Positions 8,894-18,567 of a stretch of DNA of 64,000 nucleotides are shown in pieces (positions within the stretch are counted from its first letter, which is position 1; every line of letters starts with the position of its first letter). Source of the stretch: Promethearchaeota archaeon Loki_b31 (GTDB lineage Archaea > Asgardarchaeota > Lokiarchaeia > Sigyniarchaeales > SOKP01); the NCBI GenBank assembly GCA_005222975.1, contig NJBI01000006.1, positions 38,698 to 102,697 of the forward strand, given 5' to 3'. A model generated the notes under the pieces. The model was not told the origin of the DNA, searched no databases, and was given only the letters and a program-made list of their open reading frames with translations. The position numbers were made by a program, and so were the translations under genes.

Positions 8894-9967
8894 TCATTTA
8901 TCCTGATCATTATCGAGGTCTTCAGGTGATAATGGGTTTAATTCTTTTTTTAATTCTCTAAATATCTTTCTCTGACCGAAAAAAATTAAAAGGAAAAGGA
9001 TACCAAAATAAATCGTGATTATAATTAGTGTTAAGAAATAATAGGCTTTTGTATACGAGATGAAATGTAGCGCAACTCCGATAATAAAACCCGTAAGCAA
9101 CCGAGATTCCGTAGTGCTTTTCCTAAATAAGAGCTTCTGAGTCCCCCAATCTATCATTCCAGGTATTGGAAAGACGATTATTATAAACAAAGCTATTTCT
9201 GCGCTAAATTGAGTGTTAATTATCAATTCAGTTAAGTGCGTAAAAAAAATTGACATAACTATTCCTATTATCATTCCTGAGCATCTTGAACAAAAATATA
9301 TTTTTGTCCTTCCAAATTGAAAATAAAATGTATGGTCGCTTGCTTCAACTGGGTGATGTGTTAAGAGTAAATAATATAGATGCCTTTCCTTTGAAGCTAA
9401 AATTTTGTCGTAGATAACTAAAAGAATAGGTATTAAAAAAATGGTTGAAATAAGCGTTTGCAAGAAAAATTTAAACCCAAAGTTGATAAAAATAGTTTCC
9501 AATTCTAAAGGATTTGAATATAATGAAAGTTGGAATACGATGATTAAAAACATCACAAGAAAAGAATTAATTACCAATAACAAAAAAGTGTAATAAACAG
9601 CCATACCTTTATGATATTTCAACGGCTTATATTTATATAAACCAGCTATCAAACCATAAATAGCCACAATAAGACACCAATCTAAGTAAATATTGTTATA
9701 AAACGCGAATTGGTATAGGAGTTCACCTAAAAATCCTGCTATGAACGCCTGAATTGGACCGGCTATTATCGAAAAAAATGTAAAAATTAATAGCAACAAC
9801 CCAAAAATTATTGAAAACTCATTAATTCCAATATATGGTATGGAAATTGAACCAAAAATTTCCGAGATATATATATAACTCATAATAATAAAAACTGTTA
9901 TGAGAATGTTCATAAATATCGATCTTAAGCAAAATTTTGGCGTCTTGTTAGCGGGGTCAACGCTCAT
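8894..9967 (-). CDS. Membrane protein: ECF S-component-like N-terminus fused to a DUF2085 domain
   Basis: A 357-residue polytopic membrane protein. The N-terminal half has about five hydrophobic helices with the phrase GPIQAFIAGFLGELLYQF, a pattern seen in substrate-binding (S) components of ECF-type vitamin transporters. The C-terminal half contains LLTHHPVEASDHTFYFQFGR and then YFCSRCSGMIIGI followed by IPGMIDWGTQ, the HHP, CxRCxG and D-W-xTQ hallmarks of DUF2085. Whether it transports anything is unknown, and no ATPase component is adjacent. The track's start gives MSVDPANKTP; no better start is seen. Confidence 0.65.
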   Translation of the reverse strand: MSVDPANKTPKFCLRSIFMNILITVFIIMSYIYISEIFGSISIPYIGINEFSIIFGLLLLIFTFFSIIAGPIQAFIAGFLGELLYQFAFYNNIYLDWCLIVAIYGLIAGLYKYKPLKYHKGMAVYYTFLLLVINSFLVMFLIIVFQLSLYSNPLELETIFINFGFKFFLQTLISTIFLIPILLVIYDKILASKERHLYYLLLTHHPVEASDHTFYFQFGRTKIYFCSRCSGMIIGIVMSIFFTHLTELIINTQFSAEIALFIIIVFPIPGMIDWGTQKLLFRKSTTESRLLTGFIIGVALHFISYTKAYYFLTLIIITIYFGILFLLIFFGQRKIFRELKKELNPLSPEDLDNDQDK

Positions 9968-10004
9968 GCTAATCGCTCTTTAATACTAATAAACGTAAAA
10001 TAAA

Positions 10005-10679
10005 TTATATAAGCAATTTTTTATTAAAAATAAGATCTAGTTCCTCAATTAATGTTTTTTTTGTAAGTTCGAAGCCCTTGCGAAGTACATTTACAATAAT
10101 ATTCCTTCCTGCAGGAACATCTATAATATTATCGTCTTGTTCTACGACTGCAATGCTCTCGTCATTATAATCTAGTTGACGCATTAGAGCTTGAAGCGCA
10201 TTTTCTTTAGTTTTAAAAGTAGCTATCGATAATTCGTTGTAATCTTTTACTTCTTCTTTAACCTGTAAAAATAATATACACTCCTCTAATTGCGAAATAA
10301 ATAATTTTTTTGTAATGTCTTTTAATTTTTTATAGTGTTTATGATTTTTTTTACACTGCCTATCTGTCTGGTCATTTTTTAAGTAGCTTGGAAAATTTCT
10401 ATTAATAACATCGTCAAATTTTTCTTTGGAAATGTCTCCATTTTCTACAAGCAATTTAGCAGAATCTAGCGCGATTTTTATCTGTTTCAATGTCCCTACG
10501 CGGGCTTCATTATCGCTCCAATGTTGATAAAAAGATTTTACAATAGGTTTTATTACAAAATTCAAAAATCCCACGTTTAATTCTGAATCAATTAAATCTC
10601 TTCCATAATTAAGAGATAAGTCAGTTTGTGCTATCATTTTTTGTTCTACAATATTATAATTCCTTTGGATATAATTCAT
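10005..10679 (-). CDS. Helical protein of unknown family, tandem paralogue of the next gene
   Basis: I do not recognise the family. The 224-residue protein is predicted to be mainly helical and shares its whole length with the neighbour at 10796..11452: an opening MxYxxRNYxIV, a GRxLIDSEL segment, NFVIKPIVKSFYQHW, and a closing stretch of the type GRNIIVNVLRKGFELTKK. A conserved basic CKKNHKHYKKLKD contains one cysteine and two histidines, matching CSKHHKNYEKLKN in the paralogue. No signal peptide or membrane segment is present. Product and role are unknown; a pair of related helical proteins could form a heterodimer. Confidence 0.7.
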   Translation of the reverse strand: MNYIQRNYNIVEQKMIAQTDLSLNYGRDLIDSELNVGFLNFVIKPIVKSFYQHWSDNEARVGTLKQIKIALDSAKLLVENGDISKEKFDDVINRNFPSYLKNDQTDRQCKKNHKHYKKLKDITKKLFISQLEECILFLQVKEEVKDYNELSIATFKTKENALQALMRQLDYNDESIAVVEQDDNIIDVPAGRNIIVNVLRKGFELTKKTLIEELDLIFNKKLLI

Positions 10680-10795
10680 GATTAAATCTCCAACGATGTC
10701 AATAGTTTATAATTTTCTTATTATCCTAATTAAATTTTTAATATTTTTTGAATATAAAATTTAAAATATGTCATAAATTAATACTTTAATTATCA

Positions 10796-11452
10796 TTAGA
10801 TGTAAGTATCGTCTATAGCTTCAATAAATTCATTCTTTGTTGCTTCAAACCCTTTTCTTAGCGCTTTAATAATGATTTTCTTACCAGTTGGTAACGAAAG
10901 AATAGATGGATCGTCTTCAATAATTTTAATTCCATTTTCGACCTTTTCTAATTGCTTCATTAAATTTCTACTTGCCAGTTCTTTTGTTTTAAATGCAGCT
11001 CTACAAAGGGCTCCATAATCTTTTACATCCTCTTTAACTTCCAAAAAAGTTTTAACTTCTTTTAGATAATTGATGAAGGTGTCTTTTGAATTATTTTTTA
11101 ACTTCTCATAGTTTTTATGATGTTTGCTACATTGATAAGTAACTTGATCATATTTTAAAAAATTAGGAAAATTTTCTTCAATAATGTTATTAAAACTTTC
11201 TTCAGAATTACCGTTCAATAATAATTTCTTTCCAGCTTCTAGTGTGATATTTATTTGTTTTAATGTACCCTTTCTCGCGTCGTGTTTTGCCCAATAATCG
11301 TAAAACGCTTTGACGATCGGTCGTACTATAAAATTCAAAATTCCCGTATCTAATTCACTATCAATAAGCTTTCTTCCTAAAGCGAGCGAATTTTCCATTT
11401 GATAAATCATTCGCTCTTTCACAATGCCATAATTCCGTTCTAAATAATCCAA
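10796..11452 (-). CDS. Helical protein of unknown family, tandem paralogue of the previous gene
   Basis: A 218-residue protein homologous along its length to the product of 10005..10679. Shared blocks are YLERNYGIVKERMI, LGRKLIDSELDTGILNF, IVRPIVKAFYDYW, the CSKHHKNYEKLK motif and GKKIIIKALRKGFEATK. Conservation of these blocks against moderate divergence elsewhere indicates an older duplication than that of the small GTPases at the start of the window. It lies divergent to the 1247-residue protein, with about 200 bases of very AT-rich sequence between them where both promoters must lie. Function unknown. Confidence 0.7.
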   Translation of the reverse strand: MDYLERNYGIVKERMIYQMENSLALGRKLIDSELDTGILNFIVRPIVKAFYDYWAKHDARKGTLKQINITLEAGKKLLLNGNSEESFNNIIEENFPNFLKYDQVTYQCSKHHKNYEKLKNNSKDTFINYLKEVKTFLEVKEDVKDYGALCRAAFKTKELASRNLMKQLEKVENGIKIIEDDPSILSLPTGKKIIIKALRKGFEATKNEFIEAIDDTYI

Positions 11453-11656
11453 GAGATATCCCCATGTAAAAAAAAAATCATATAATTGTTCAATTGAAAC
11501 TATATTAAAGTAAAGAAAAAGTTCAAAATTTTTTAACTTTTTTATATTTTTAATAGTCTTAAAAGTTTGACTCTAAAAAAGTAAGAATATAATAAGTAAA
11601 AACGTTTATAATTATATTAGTTTTTAATTATAAAATAACATCTTTAGATTAATCCC

Positions 11657-14600
11657 ATGCGTTACATCTTTAAAATTCTCTTATTGGGTTTAGATGGAGA
11701 AGATATTTCTTTTTACGCTCTTAGAGCATTCGGAGAAGAGGTAGAAAATAAAGGAGCGTATTTGGAGTGGTATAAGGAAGTAAAAGCCTTCGAGGATATT
11801 TGCAATTTAGAAGTAGACGCAATAACCGATGTTATTAACGCAGACTTTGATGAAATCATTCCAAAAGTCGATGGGATTGTATATTTTTTGAATCCTTTAA
11901 AAAAAGAAGAATTTGATTATTTCGATATTATAATACCTATTGTTAAATCTGTTAAAAGAAATATTCCTATTATTTTGATGTACTACGATCAACAAGGAAT
12001 TTTTCCTTTATCTATAAATGAATTGTTAGAAAGTCTTTGGTTCAAATATCTTGACGTAGAAGCATTTGTTAATCTACCCCCAAGAGAATTCCACCAAGTT
12101 TTGCAGTGTTTGTGTGTAGCAATGATAACGGGAATTTCCCCTCTTAACATTGAAAACGCGTGGATGAGGTTTCCCATTTATATCCAGCTAGCAAACATTT
12201 TTTTCAAAAAAGCAAAAAAAGAATTCAAACCCGAATTTTATTTTTTTGCTGCCCAAGCCATTAAAAAAGCTGCGATAATTGCTGATATATTAAATAAAGA
12301 GGAATTTTACATAATGTGCGAGCAAGCAGCTTTTCTCTATTCAAAAGTTAAGTTATATTTAGATGCTTCACAAATTTTACAAAATGTAGATAAAAGAAAA
12401 TCGGAAAACTTCAAGAAGTTATATGCAGATAGTATGGTTTTAGAAGGTAATAAATTATTTAATAAAAGACAATACGATCTTGCGGCAAGGCAGTACTTGG
12501 CAGCGGCTCAATGGTCGTCAATAGAACTCAAAGATAACGATTTGCGGGACGAATCATTTCTTTTAGCAATTAATTCTTGGATTTCTGCTTGTAAAGTTGA
12601 AAATGCGTTCAAAATTATCAATAGTCTCCCCCACGAAAAAACACTTCTTATCCTAAGTGAAATTCCTCAAAAAATTATTGCAATGGCAGATTATTTAATT
12701 AAAGAAAAGAAATATTTAGCTGCCCGCCATCAATTGTATAGTGCTGTCTCCGAATATCAACAAGAAGGCTTATTTGACGAATTAGAAAAATTTACTGATA
12801 AGTTAACTGAAGTTTTAATAACATTATTAAAACAACAGCTTAAGGAAGAAAAGAGGTTTTTTGCAAAGCAATCTTATGATGAGATCGAAAATCTTTGGGA
12901 AACTTATAACGTTAAAAAATCAAATGTAGACGCTCAATTAGAAAAATTAATTAAATTATTCTTAGACAATCTTGATTTTGGCAACGCTACAATTTTAATT
13001 AATAAGTTAAATTCCTTGTCAGTAAAGAAAAAATTAACGAAATTAAGCTCTAAAGTTGAAGATGAAAATAAGGAATTAATAAAGAAGAAAATAGAAGAAA
13101 ATATTGAGAAAGGTGTGGAAATTCTAAAAGGTTTCATAGAAAAGGAGTTAGAAATTTTTACAGAAATTAACACCCTAATAATTCAAGAAGCTAATTTATT
13201 AATTGAAAACAATGATTATCCAAAAGCCGCTAATCTGGTGAAAACCCAAGCAGATTTTTTCAAACGAATTGCTAGGGAAGATATTCAAAATCAAATGTTA
13301 AAAAAAAACTTAGATATCCTCTTAATCGGTAAAATTTTTGATCAATTTTTTAAAGTGTATTACGAATTATCAAAGAGAACAAAAAAGGAATATTTAAAGA
13401 ATAAACTTGCTATTATCATAGAAAAGTTAAATGAAATTGTAGAGGAACGAGATTACGAAAAAAACGAAGAAATATTTGAACTTTTTATCTCAATTTTTAG
13501 AGAACAAATGTTATACGAGCAATCTAAGGAAATTAGTAAAATCTTTATAGAATCAATCAAAACCGAAGGACTAAAAATTGTCGAAAGTGGCGAAGATAAA
13601 TTTCTTATCGAAGCTTCCCTGAATTTAATTAAAAAAGCTACAGATATTTCGTTAGCATATATGGAAAAACCGGAATTGAGCTTCAATAAAATTTATAAGA
13701 GGATTACAGAAATTTATATAACCTTAGATAATTTATCTTCCGCTCATGCCATTAACGATAAAATCGACGATAAATGGCTTAAAGCTGAGCTTAATAAGAG
13801 AATCGAAAATCTCGAGGCTGAAAAAAGCGCCATCATCGTTAAGAAAGCTGAAGAATCTTTTGAAGGGGAGGTTTTAAAAGAAAGACTCTCGATAATTCAG
13901 AGTAAAGCAAGAGAGGCGCTCCATGACAAGGAAAGGGAATTCAAACAGAGAAAAGCCTTGAAAAGAGCCTATTATATTGACGCATTAGAGTATTTGAGTA
14001 TGCAAGATTTAGATAATGCCATAGAGAAATATAAAGAAAGCATAAATCATTTAATTAGAATAAAAAAATATAATTTAGCTGGCGTTTCTTTAGCAGTACT
14101 TTTTTTAATGCTTATCAAACAAAATACGATTGAAGATATTAACAAAATACTAATACGCACAAAAACTAGTTTATCAAGTTTAGAAAAATCATTTACTGAA
14201 ACTTTTTCAGTATCTTTGGTTGAATACCTTATAGATATCGAGAAGTTAAGCGATCCTGTTGTGTTGAATGAATCAATACAGTTTATGGAAAATTTACCGT
14301 TATTTGAAGAAGAAATCCTCCTAATTTCTGATATCTTAGGCAAGTCACATAAAATGATTAGTGAACCTGAAGATTTAAAAAAGCAAATTATTGAAATCGA
14401 GAAAATAAAAGATAAAATTAACGAGTTAGCTAAAAGTATACGAAAAGAAAGGAAAGATGTTGCTAAAAGAAAATTAATGAGAAATCAATATTGGAAATTA
14501 GCTTTAGAGGATCTTTCTAACAAAAAATTTCAAGTAGCCATAAATGAATATAGTGATACAATTCCGAAATTGCTGGAAAAAAAATTTTATAAGCAAGCTT

Positions 14601-15400
14601 CAATAAGTCTGATATTAAGTACATTTTTAATAGTAAAAACAAAGGGCGCATCATTAGCTAAGTCCTATTTAAATGATAAACTAGCAAAACATAAAGAATA
14701 CGATCTTGAAGAAATGCCGGAGATACAAATCACAAAAGAGCTTCTTTCAGCGTTAGATAATAACTTTTTAGAACTAATAGGTTTATGTTTAGACCTTTTA
14801 ATAGATAAATTAACTCTTTTTGACCCTGAGATCTTATTACTTGAATCTCTTTTACCCGAAAAAGAAGAACGAGGAGAACAAGAAGTAAAATTAACGCGGA
14901 AAGAAATAGGCGAAATAAAACAACTTAATATAGAAAGGGATCAAATAAACAGTAAATTGCAGCAAAAAAAGGGAGACATTAAGAGAGAACAAAAAGAATT
15001 TTTAAAGAAACGTAGCGTAATGAAAAAGAGATATTACAAAGATGTAATTATATCTCTTAAAAGTAACTCATTTAAAAAGGCGGGTCTACAGTATCGCGAA
15101 TTAGCAAAAGCAATATCAAAAAGAAAAGACCTTAGAACCAGTTCACTATTAGTTCTTTTACACGGATTGTCCCTTCTAAAAGCAAACGAGCCGATTAAGG
15201 AAATAAAAACAAATGTTAAAAACTTTCTTGACTCATTAGGTTTAAATAAGCAATTAGTAGAAGATACGTTTCATATTACTCTCATAAAATTTTACCTAGA
15301 TGTGATTTCGCATAATCTTGATAAATATCTTCCACATATAAGAGAAATGTTAGAATTATTACCACTATTTGAAGAAGAAAAACAGTTAATTGAAATTTAA
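11657..15400 (+). CDS. Giant alpha-solenoid/coiled-coil protein with a GTPase-like N-terminal domain and three long repeats
   Basis: A 1247-residue cytoplasmic protein. Residues 1-170 look like a small-GTPase fold that has lost nucleotide binding: it opens FKILLLGLDGEDIS, where Arf-type GTPases have GLDxxGKT, and later has VDGIVYFLNPL and IPIILMYYDQQG in place of the usual hydrophobic strand and NKxD. Residues about 180-740 are helical hairpins of TPR-like or solenoid type rich in Lys and Glu. From about residue 768 a unit of 170-180 residues recurs three times, each starting with a phrase like RAYYIDALEYLSMQDLDNAI, NQYWKLALEDLSNKKFQVAI or KRYYKDVIISLKSNSFKKAG. It resembles a scaffold or coat-type protein in plan. 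No signal peptide or membrane helix is seen. Its stop overlaps that of TFB. Confidence 0.75.
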   Translation: MRYIFKILLLGLDGEDISFYALRAFGEEVENKGAYLEWYKEVKAFEDICNLEVDAITDVINADFDEIIPKVDGIVYFLNPLKKEEFDYFDIIIPIVKSVKRNIPIILMYYDQQGIFPLSINELLESLWFKYLDVEAFVNLPPREFHQVLQCLCVAMITGISPLNIENAWMRFPIYIQLANIFFKKAKKEFKPEFYFFAAQAIKKAAIIADILNKEEFYIMCEQAAFLYSKVKLYLDASQILQNVDKRKSENFKKLYADSMVLEGNKLFNKRQYDLAARQYLAAAQWSSIELKDNDLRDESFLLAINSWISACKVENAFKIINSLPHEKTLLILSEIPQKIIAMADYLIKEKKYLAARHQLYSAVSEYQQEGLFDELEKFTDKLTEVLITLLKQQLKEEKRFFAKQSYDEIENLWETYNVKKSNVDAQLEKLIKLFLDNLDFGNATILINKLNSLSVKKKLTKLSSKVEDENKELIKKKIEENIEKGVEILKGFIEKELEIFTEINTLIIQEANLLIENNDYPKAANLVKTQADFFKRIAREDIQNQMLKKNLDILLIGKIFDQFFKVYYELSKRTKKEYLKNKLAIIIEKLNEIVEERDYEKNEEIFELFISIFREQMLYEQSKEISKIFIESIKTEGLKIVESGEDKFLIEASLNLIKKATDISLAYMEKPELSFNKIYKRITEIYITLDNLSSAHAINDKIDDKWLKAELNKRIENLEAEKSAIIVKKAEESFEGEVLKERLSIIQSKAREALHDKEREFKQRKALKRAYYIDALEYLSMQDLDNAIEKYKESINHLIRIKKYNLAGVSLAVLFLMLIKQNTIEDINKILIRTKTSLSSLEKSFTETFSVSLVEYLIDIEKLSDPVVLNESIQFMENLPLFEEEILLISDILGKSHKMISEPEDLKKQIIEIEKIKDKINELAKSIRKERKDVAKRKLMRNQYWKLALEDLSNKKFQVAINEYSDTIPKLLEKKFYKQASISLILSTFLIVKTKGASLAKSYLNDKLAKHKEYDLEEMPEIQITKELLSALDNNFLELIGLCLDLLIDKLTLFDPEILLLESLLPEKEERGEQEVKLTRKEIGEIKQLNIERDQINSKLQQKKGDIKREQKEFLKKRSVMKKRYYKDVIISLKSNSFKKAGLQYRELAKAISKRKDLRTSSLLVLLHGLSLLKANEPIKEIKTNVKNFLDSLGLNKQLVEDTFHITLIKFYLDVISHNLDKYLPHIREMLELLPLFEEEKQLIEI

Positions 15401-16326
15401 AAAGGATTAGCTATTGTACTTTTTGCAAATTTCATGAGATCTTTTACGCGCATCCTTAATGTAACTTCGGTAACGCGGGCTAACTTGCTAATTTCTTTCT
15501 GAGTGCGGTTTTCATTACAACTCCTAGATCCAATATAAATAGCCGCAGCGGCTATCCCTTTTGGGTCTTTTCCCGCAGAATTAAAACCGTTTTCAGAGGC
15601 AATTTCTATAATTTTGACAGCAATATTTCTACATTGCATAGATAACCTCAACTCGGAGTTAAATCTATCCACATATTTATCAGGGGTAAAATGTTGCACC
15701 TTCAGATTTAACTTTGGTAAAATTTCCATCAATATTAATCTATAGCTCTTAATCACTTTCTTTTTTGGTATTTGCGCGACTTTTGTAATTTCTTCCACAG
15801 TTCGAGGGATGCCGTGCACTCTCAATGCGCAAAATATTGAAGCAGCGAGTAGAGTATCGATACTTCTCCCCATTGTTAACTTTTTCTTTACGGTTTGCGT
15901 ATAAATTCTTAGCGCATCCTCAGCTACAGTATCTGAAATACCTAATCTTTTTTGTAACCTTTGTAAGTTAGGTAACGCAATCCATAAATTTCTCTCGTAG
16001 CTAGTAGTTAAGGATCTATGAATTTTTGCCAGTCTATTGAATTTAGATTTGTATTTTGGGCTTAACAAAATCCCCCGTGCGTCTCTACTACCCCTTATAA
16101 TCGTTCGTGGTCCTATAGGACTATAAACTCTTTCGTTACTCTTCCGTTTTTGGATTTCTTCTTGCGTGAAAGCTCTTCGAGGTGAATCGTCAAGAATTCT
16201 ATCATACACCAAACCACAATTCAAACAGACGTAGAAACCAAGTTCCTCACTGATTTTTGGAGAGTCACAGCAAAATTCTTCTTCCTTCTTGTCAAAATTT
16301 CCTCTATCTTTAAAACTTGGTGGCAT
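15397..16326 (-). CDS. tfb: Transcription initiation factor TFB (TFIIB homologue)
   Basis: The general transcription factor that binds TBP-DNA and recruits RNA polymerase. The N-terminus carries a zinc ribbon of slightly unusual form (FCCDSP then YVCLNCGLVYD), followed by the B-finger/linker region with SPIGPRTII-R and two cyclin-like repeats. Repeat one includes NLWIALPNLQRLQKRLG and SIDTLLAASIFCALRVHGIP; repeat two includes GKDPKGIAAAAIYIGSRSC and the helix-turn-helix QKEISKLARVTEVTLRMRV that reads the BRE. At 309 residues it is full length. Its stop codon overlaps that of the upstream giant gene (shared TTAA). Confidence 0.95.
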   Translation of the reverse strand: MPPSFKDRGNFDKKEEEFCCDSPKISEELGFYVCLNCGLVYDRILDDSPRRAFTQEEIQKRKSNERVYSPIGPRTIIRGSRDARGILLSPKYKSKFNRLAKIHRSLTTSYERNLWIALPNLQRLQKRLGISDTVAEDALRIYTQTVKKKLTMGRSIDTLLAASIFCALRVHGIPRTVEEITKVAQIPKKKVIKSYRLILMEILPKLNLKVQHFTPDKYVDRFNSELRLSMQCRNIAVKIIEIASENGFNSAGKDPKGIAAAAIYIGSRSCNENRTQKEISKLARVTEVTLRMRVKDLMKFAKSTIANPF

Positions 16327-16535
16327 ATCATCCGTTTAAATTAAATGCAAATATTAGGAACATTCAATTTCAGTATAGTATTTAAAATAAACTATATATT
16401 TAAATCTTAATCTAATTTAATTTCTGTTGTGAAAATTTAGTCTATTTAACTATTATCTTATAAGTTTAAAAATTAATAATTATATTACTTCAAAGTTTAA
16501 TAAATAATTACAAATTAATACAAATTGTTAGCAAA

Positions 16536-17780
16536 ATGTCGTCCGATATCTCAAAAGTATTAAATGTCTTCTCAAAATTTCTAGACTCAAAAGTAGTTAA
16601 AACTGGTAAACTTAAAACCATTGAAGAAATAAAAAAATTACCAATATACTCTTATAAATTTCTTACAAAAAGCGAAGCTAAAGTTCTAAAAGGTATATTA
16701 GATATATCTAATATCGAAGAAGCTTCCAAATTAGACAAGGAAAATCCCTTTGAAGGTTTAAATAATATTGGTTCAACTAAAGACCCTATTAAAGTCGCTG
16801 AAATCCAAGACGAATTAAATGAAAAAATCGTGGTACTTAAAGAGAAATACCCCGAACTTGAAGATAGCTTAAAAAAAGCAATTGTTATTAGTTCTATAAT
16901 TACCAGAGTCGTAGATGAAGAAGATAGTTTCGAAAAAGCAGCGCAGAAAGTAATAATAATTGGGTTAGACAATGCGGGAAAGACTGCAATTTTGAACAAG
17001 TTTGGAGGGCGGTTAGGTATTAACGATTTAGCTAACTTGAAGCCAACTAAAGGTGTAGATCGTCGTTATATTAAAACTAAAGATTCTGATTTGGATCTTT
17101 ATGTCTGGGATATGGGGGGTCAAGCACAATACAGGAGTAAGTACCTAAAAAATCCAGAACAATATTTTTTGAATATTGATTTATTGATCTATGTAATTGA
17201 TGTGCAAGACTCTAATAGGTTCGTAGAATCTTTTGAGTATTTTGAACAAATTCTTAAAATTTTAGCCCTCATAGAAGAAGAACCTTTTATTTTAATATAC
17301 ATACACAAATGCGACCCGGATTTAAAACACGACCCCGAGACATTACTTAAGATCGAACTTCTAAAAGAAAACCTTAATCAGTTATTAACTCAGTACGGAT
17401 TCGATTATGAAGCTTATTTAACTTCCATCTTTTCATTAATCTCTACCGAACCTAAGTTTTCTAAATACATCAAAGAAGTAATGAGATCAACAGACTCGTT
17501 AACAAACCCAACTTTAAAAAAGGTTGAAGGTCTGGGAAAAACTTTAGAAGAAACTATGAACGCGGTTATACGCTTATCTGAAAGCCTTTCCAAACAATTA
17601 TCTGAATTAGATAACAGATTACGCGCAATTGAAAGCGGAGCGTTTCAAATGGCTCAAAGCGGAATTCCAATTGGGATTGCCAACCCTAATATAGCGTCAG
17701 AAAACCCAGCAGATTCCAGATCAACCGTTTTAAATGAATTGAAACAATTATTTGAAAAAAAACGTAAATTAAACCTTTAG
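16536..17780 (+). CDS. Arf/Rag-like GTPase with N-terminal extension and C-terminal coiled coil
   Basis: A 414-residue protein with a GTPase domain in its middle (about residues 140-320). Motifs are the P-loop IGLDNAGKTAIL (Arf-like), a G2 threonine in KPTKGVD, switch II WDMGGQAQYR, and a G4 motif IYIHKCDPD. The GGQ switch and a histidine in place of the asparagine of NKxD are features of the Rag/Gtr family, so the protein mixes Arf-like and Rag-like traits. The N-terminal 135 residues are helical with no known domain. The C-terminal 90 residues include a coiled-coil-like stretch (LSESLSKQLSELDNRLRAIE) and a low-complexity end. It may act with Roadblock proteins, two of which are encoded further on; this is inference. 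Confidence 0.8.
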   Translation: MSSDISKVLNVFSKFLDSKVVKTGKLKTIEEIKKLPIYSYKFLTKSEAKVLKGILDISNIEEASKLDKENPFEGLNNIGSTKDPIKVAEIQDELNEKIVVLKEKYPELEDSLKKAIVISSIITRVVDEEDSFEKAAQKVIIIGLDNAGKTAILNKFGGRLGINDLANLKPTKGVDRRYIKTKDSDLDLYVWDMGGQAQYRSKYLKNPEQYFLNIDLLIYVIDVQDSNRFVESFEYFEQILKILALIEEEPFILIYIHKCDPDLKHDPETLLKIELLKENLNQLLTQYGFDYEAYLTSIFSLISTEPKFSKYIKEVMRSTDSLTNPTLKKVEGLGKTLEETMNAVIRLSESLSKQLSELDNRLRAIESGAFQMAQSGIPIGIANPNIASENPADSRSTVLNELKQLFEKKRKLNL

Positions 17781-17839
17781 ACCTTTCATTAGAATTGATT
17801 TATTGTAACTTGCTTTAGACCGATAAAGAGAGGTTCTAT

Positions 17840-18553
17840 TTATTTAATACTCTCAAAAATTTCTTTAATTCTTTTGTAAATAGCAACAAGAATAACTAAT
17901 GTATCTATCCCAATAACTAAAATTAAATACCATATGTTTTCAAATAGCAAGGGATTAATTACGTGATAATGAATAGTACCTCCATAAAATTGCTCAAAAA
18001 AAGTAATCATTCTCAACAAGATAGGTGCTACAATGATTACAGCTAATAAAAAACCAATAATCCCAATAAAAAAACCGAAAATCACATCGCTCGGGTAATG
18101 TACACCTAATTGAATCCTGGAAAAAGAAACAATCACAGTAAAAATAGAGACAATAATGGTTATCGCTATTGAATTTAACAAATAAGCAAATAACAATCCT
18201 TGAGAAATAACATTATAAACATGCCAAGAAGGAAAACTCCTTGAAGTTGGTTTTCGCTCTAGAACATTTATATCTTTTAGCGTTTCAAAAGGTCTTTCTC
18301 TATCAAAACTCTTTTTTACTGGAGCAATTATGATTACACCAAGTAAAAATATTGCAGAAATATTTGAAAACAAAAATGGCGCGTACCAAATGAATAAGTA
18401 AAACACCATTAGAACGATCCATAAAGTCTCTCTTCCAAAAAATGATACAATTTTTAGAAAATTAGTAAACACATTACCTCCAATGCCGTTATATTTTAAA
18501 ATAACTTTCTGATCCCAATTATTGAGCTTGTTAAATATATTTTTTGATTCCAT
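17840..18553 (-). CDS. PAP2-family membrane phosphatase
   Basis: A 237-residue polytopic membrane protein with the three phosphatase motifs of the PAP2 superfamily: KKSFDRERPFE, RSFPSWHVYN and SRIQLGVHYPSDVIFG. The second motif reads PSWH where most family members have PSGH; the catalytic histidine is kept. About six membrane helices are visible. Members remove phosphate from lipid phosphates such as undecaprenyl or dolichyl pyrophosphate, phosphatidate or related isoprenoid phosphates; the substrate here is not known. It is adjacent to a PHP phosphoesterase on the same strand, 14 bases away, so the two are probably one transcript. Confidence 0.88.
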   Translation of the reverse strand: MESKNIFNKLNNWDQKVILKYNGIGGNVFTNFLKIVSFFGRETLWIVLMVFYLFIWYAPFLFSNISAIFLLGVIIIAPVKKSFDRERPFETLKDINVLERKPTSRSFPSWHVYNVISQGLLFAYLLNSIAITIIVSIFTVIVSFSRIQLGVHYPSDVIFGFFIGIIGFLLAVIIVAPILLRMITFFEQFYGGTIHYHVINPLLFENIWYLILVIGIDTLVILVAIYKRIKEIFESIK

Positions 18554-18567
18554 AATTATTGTGCTTT

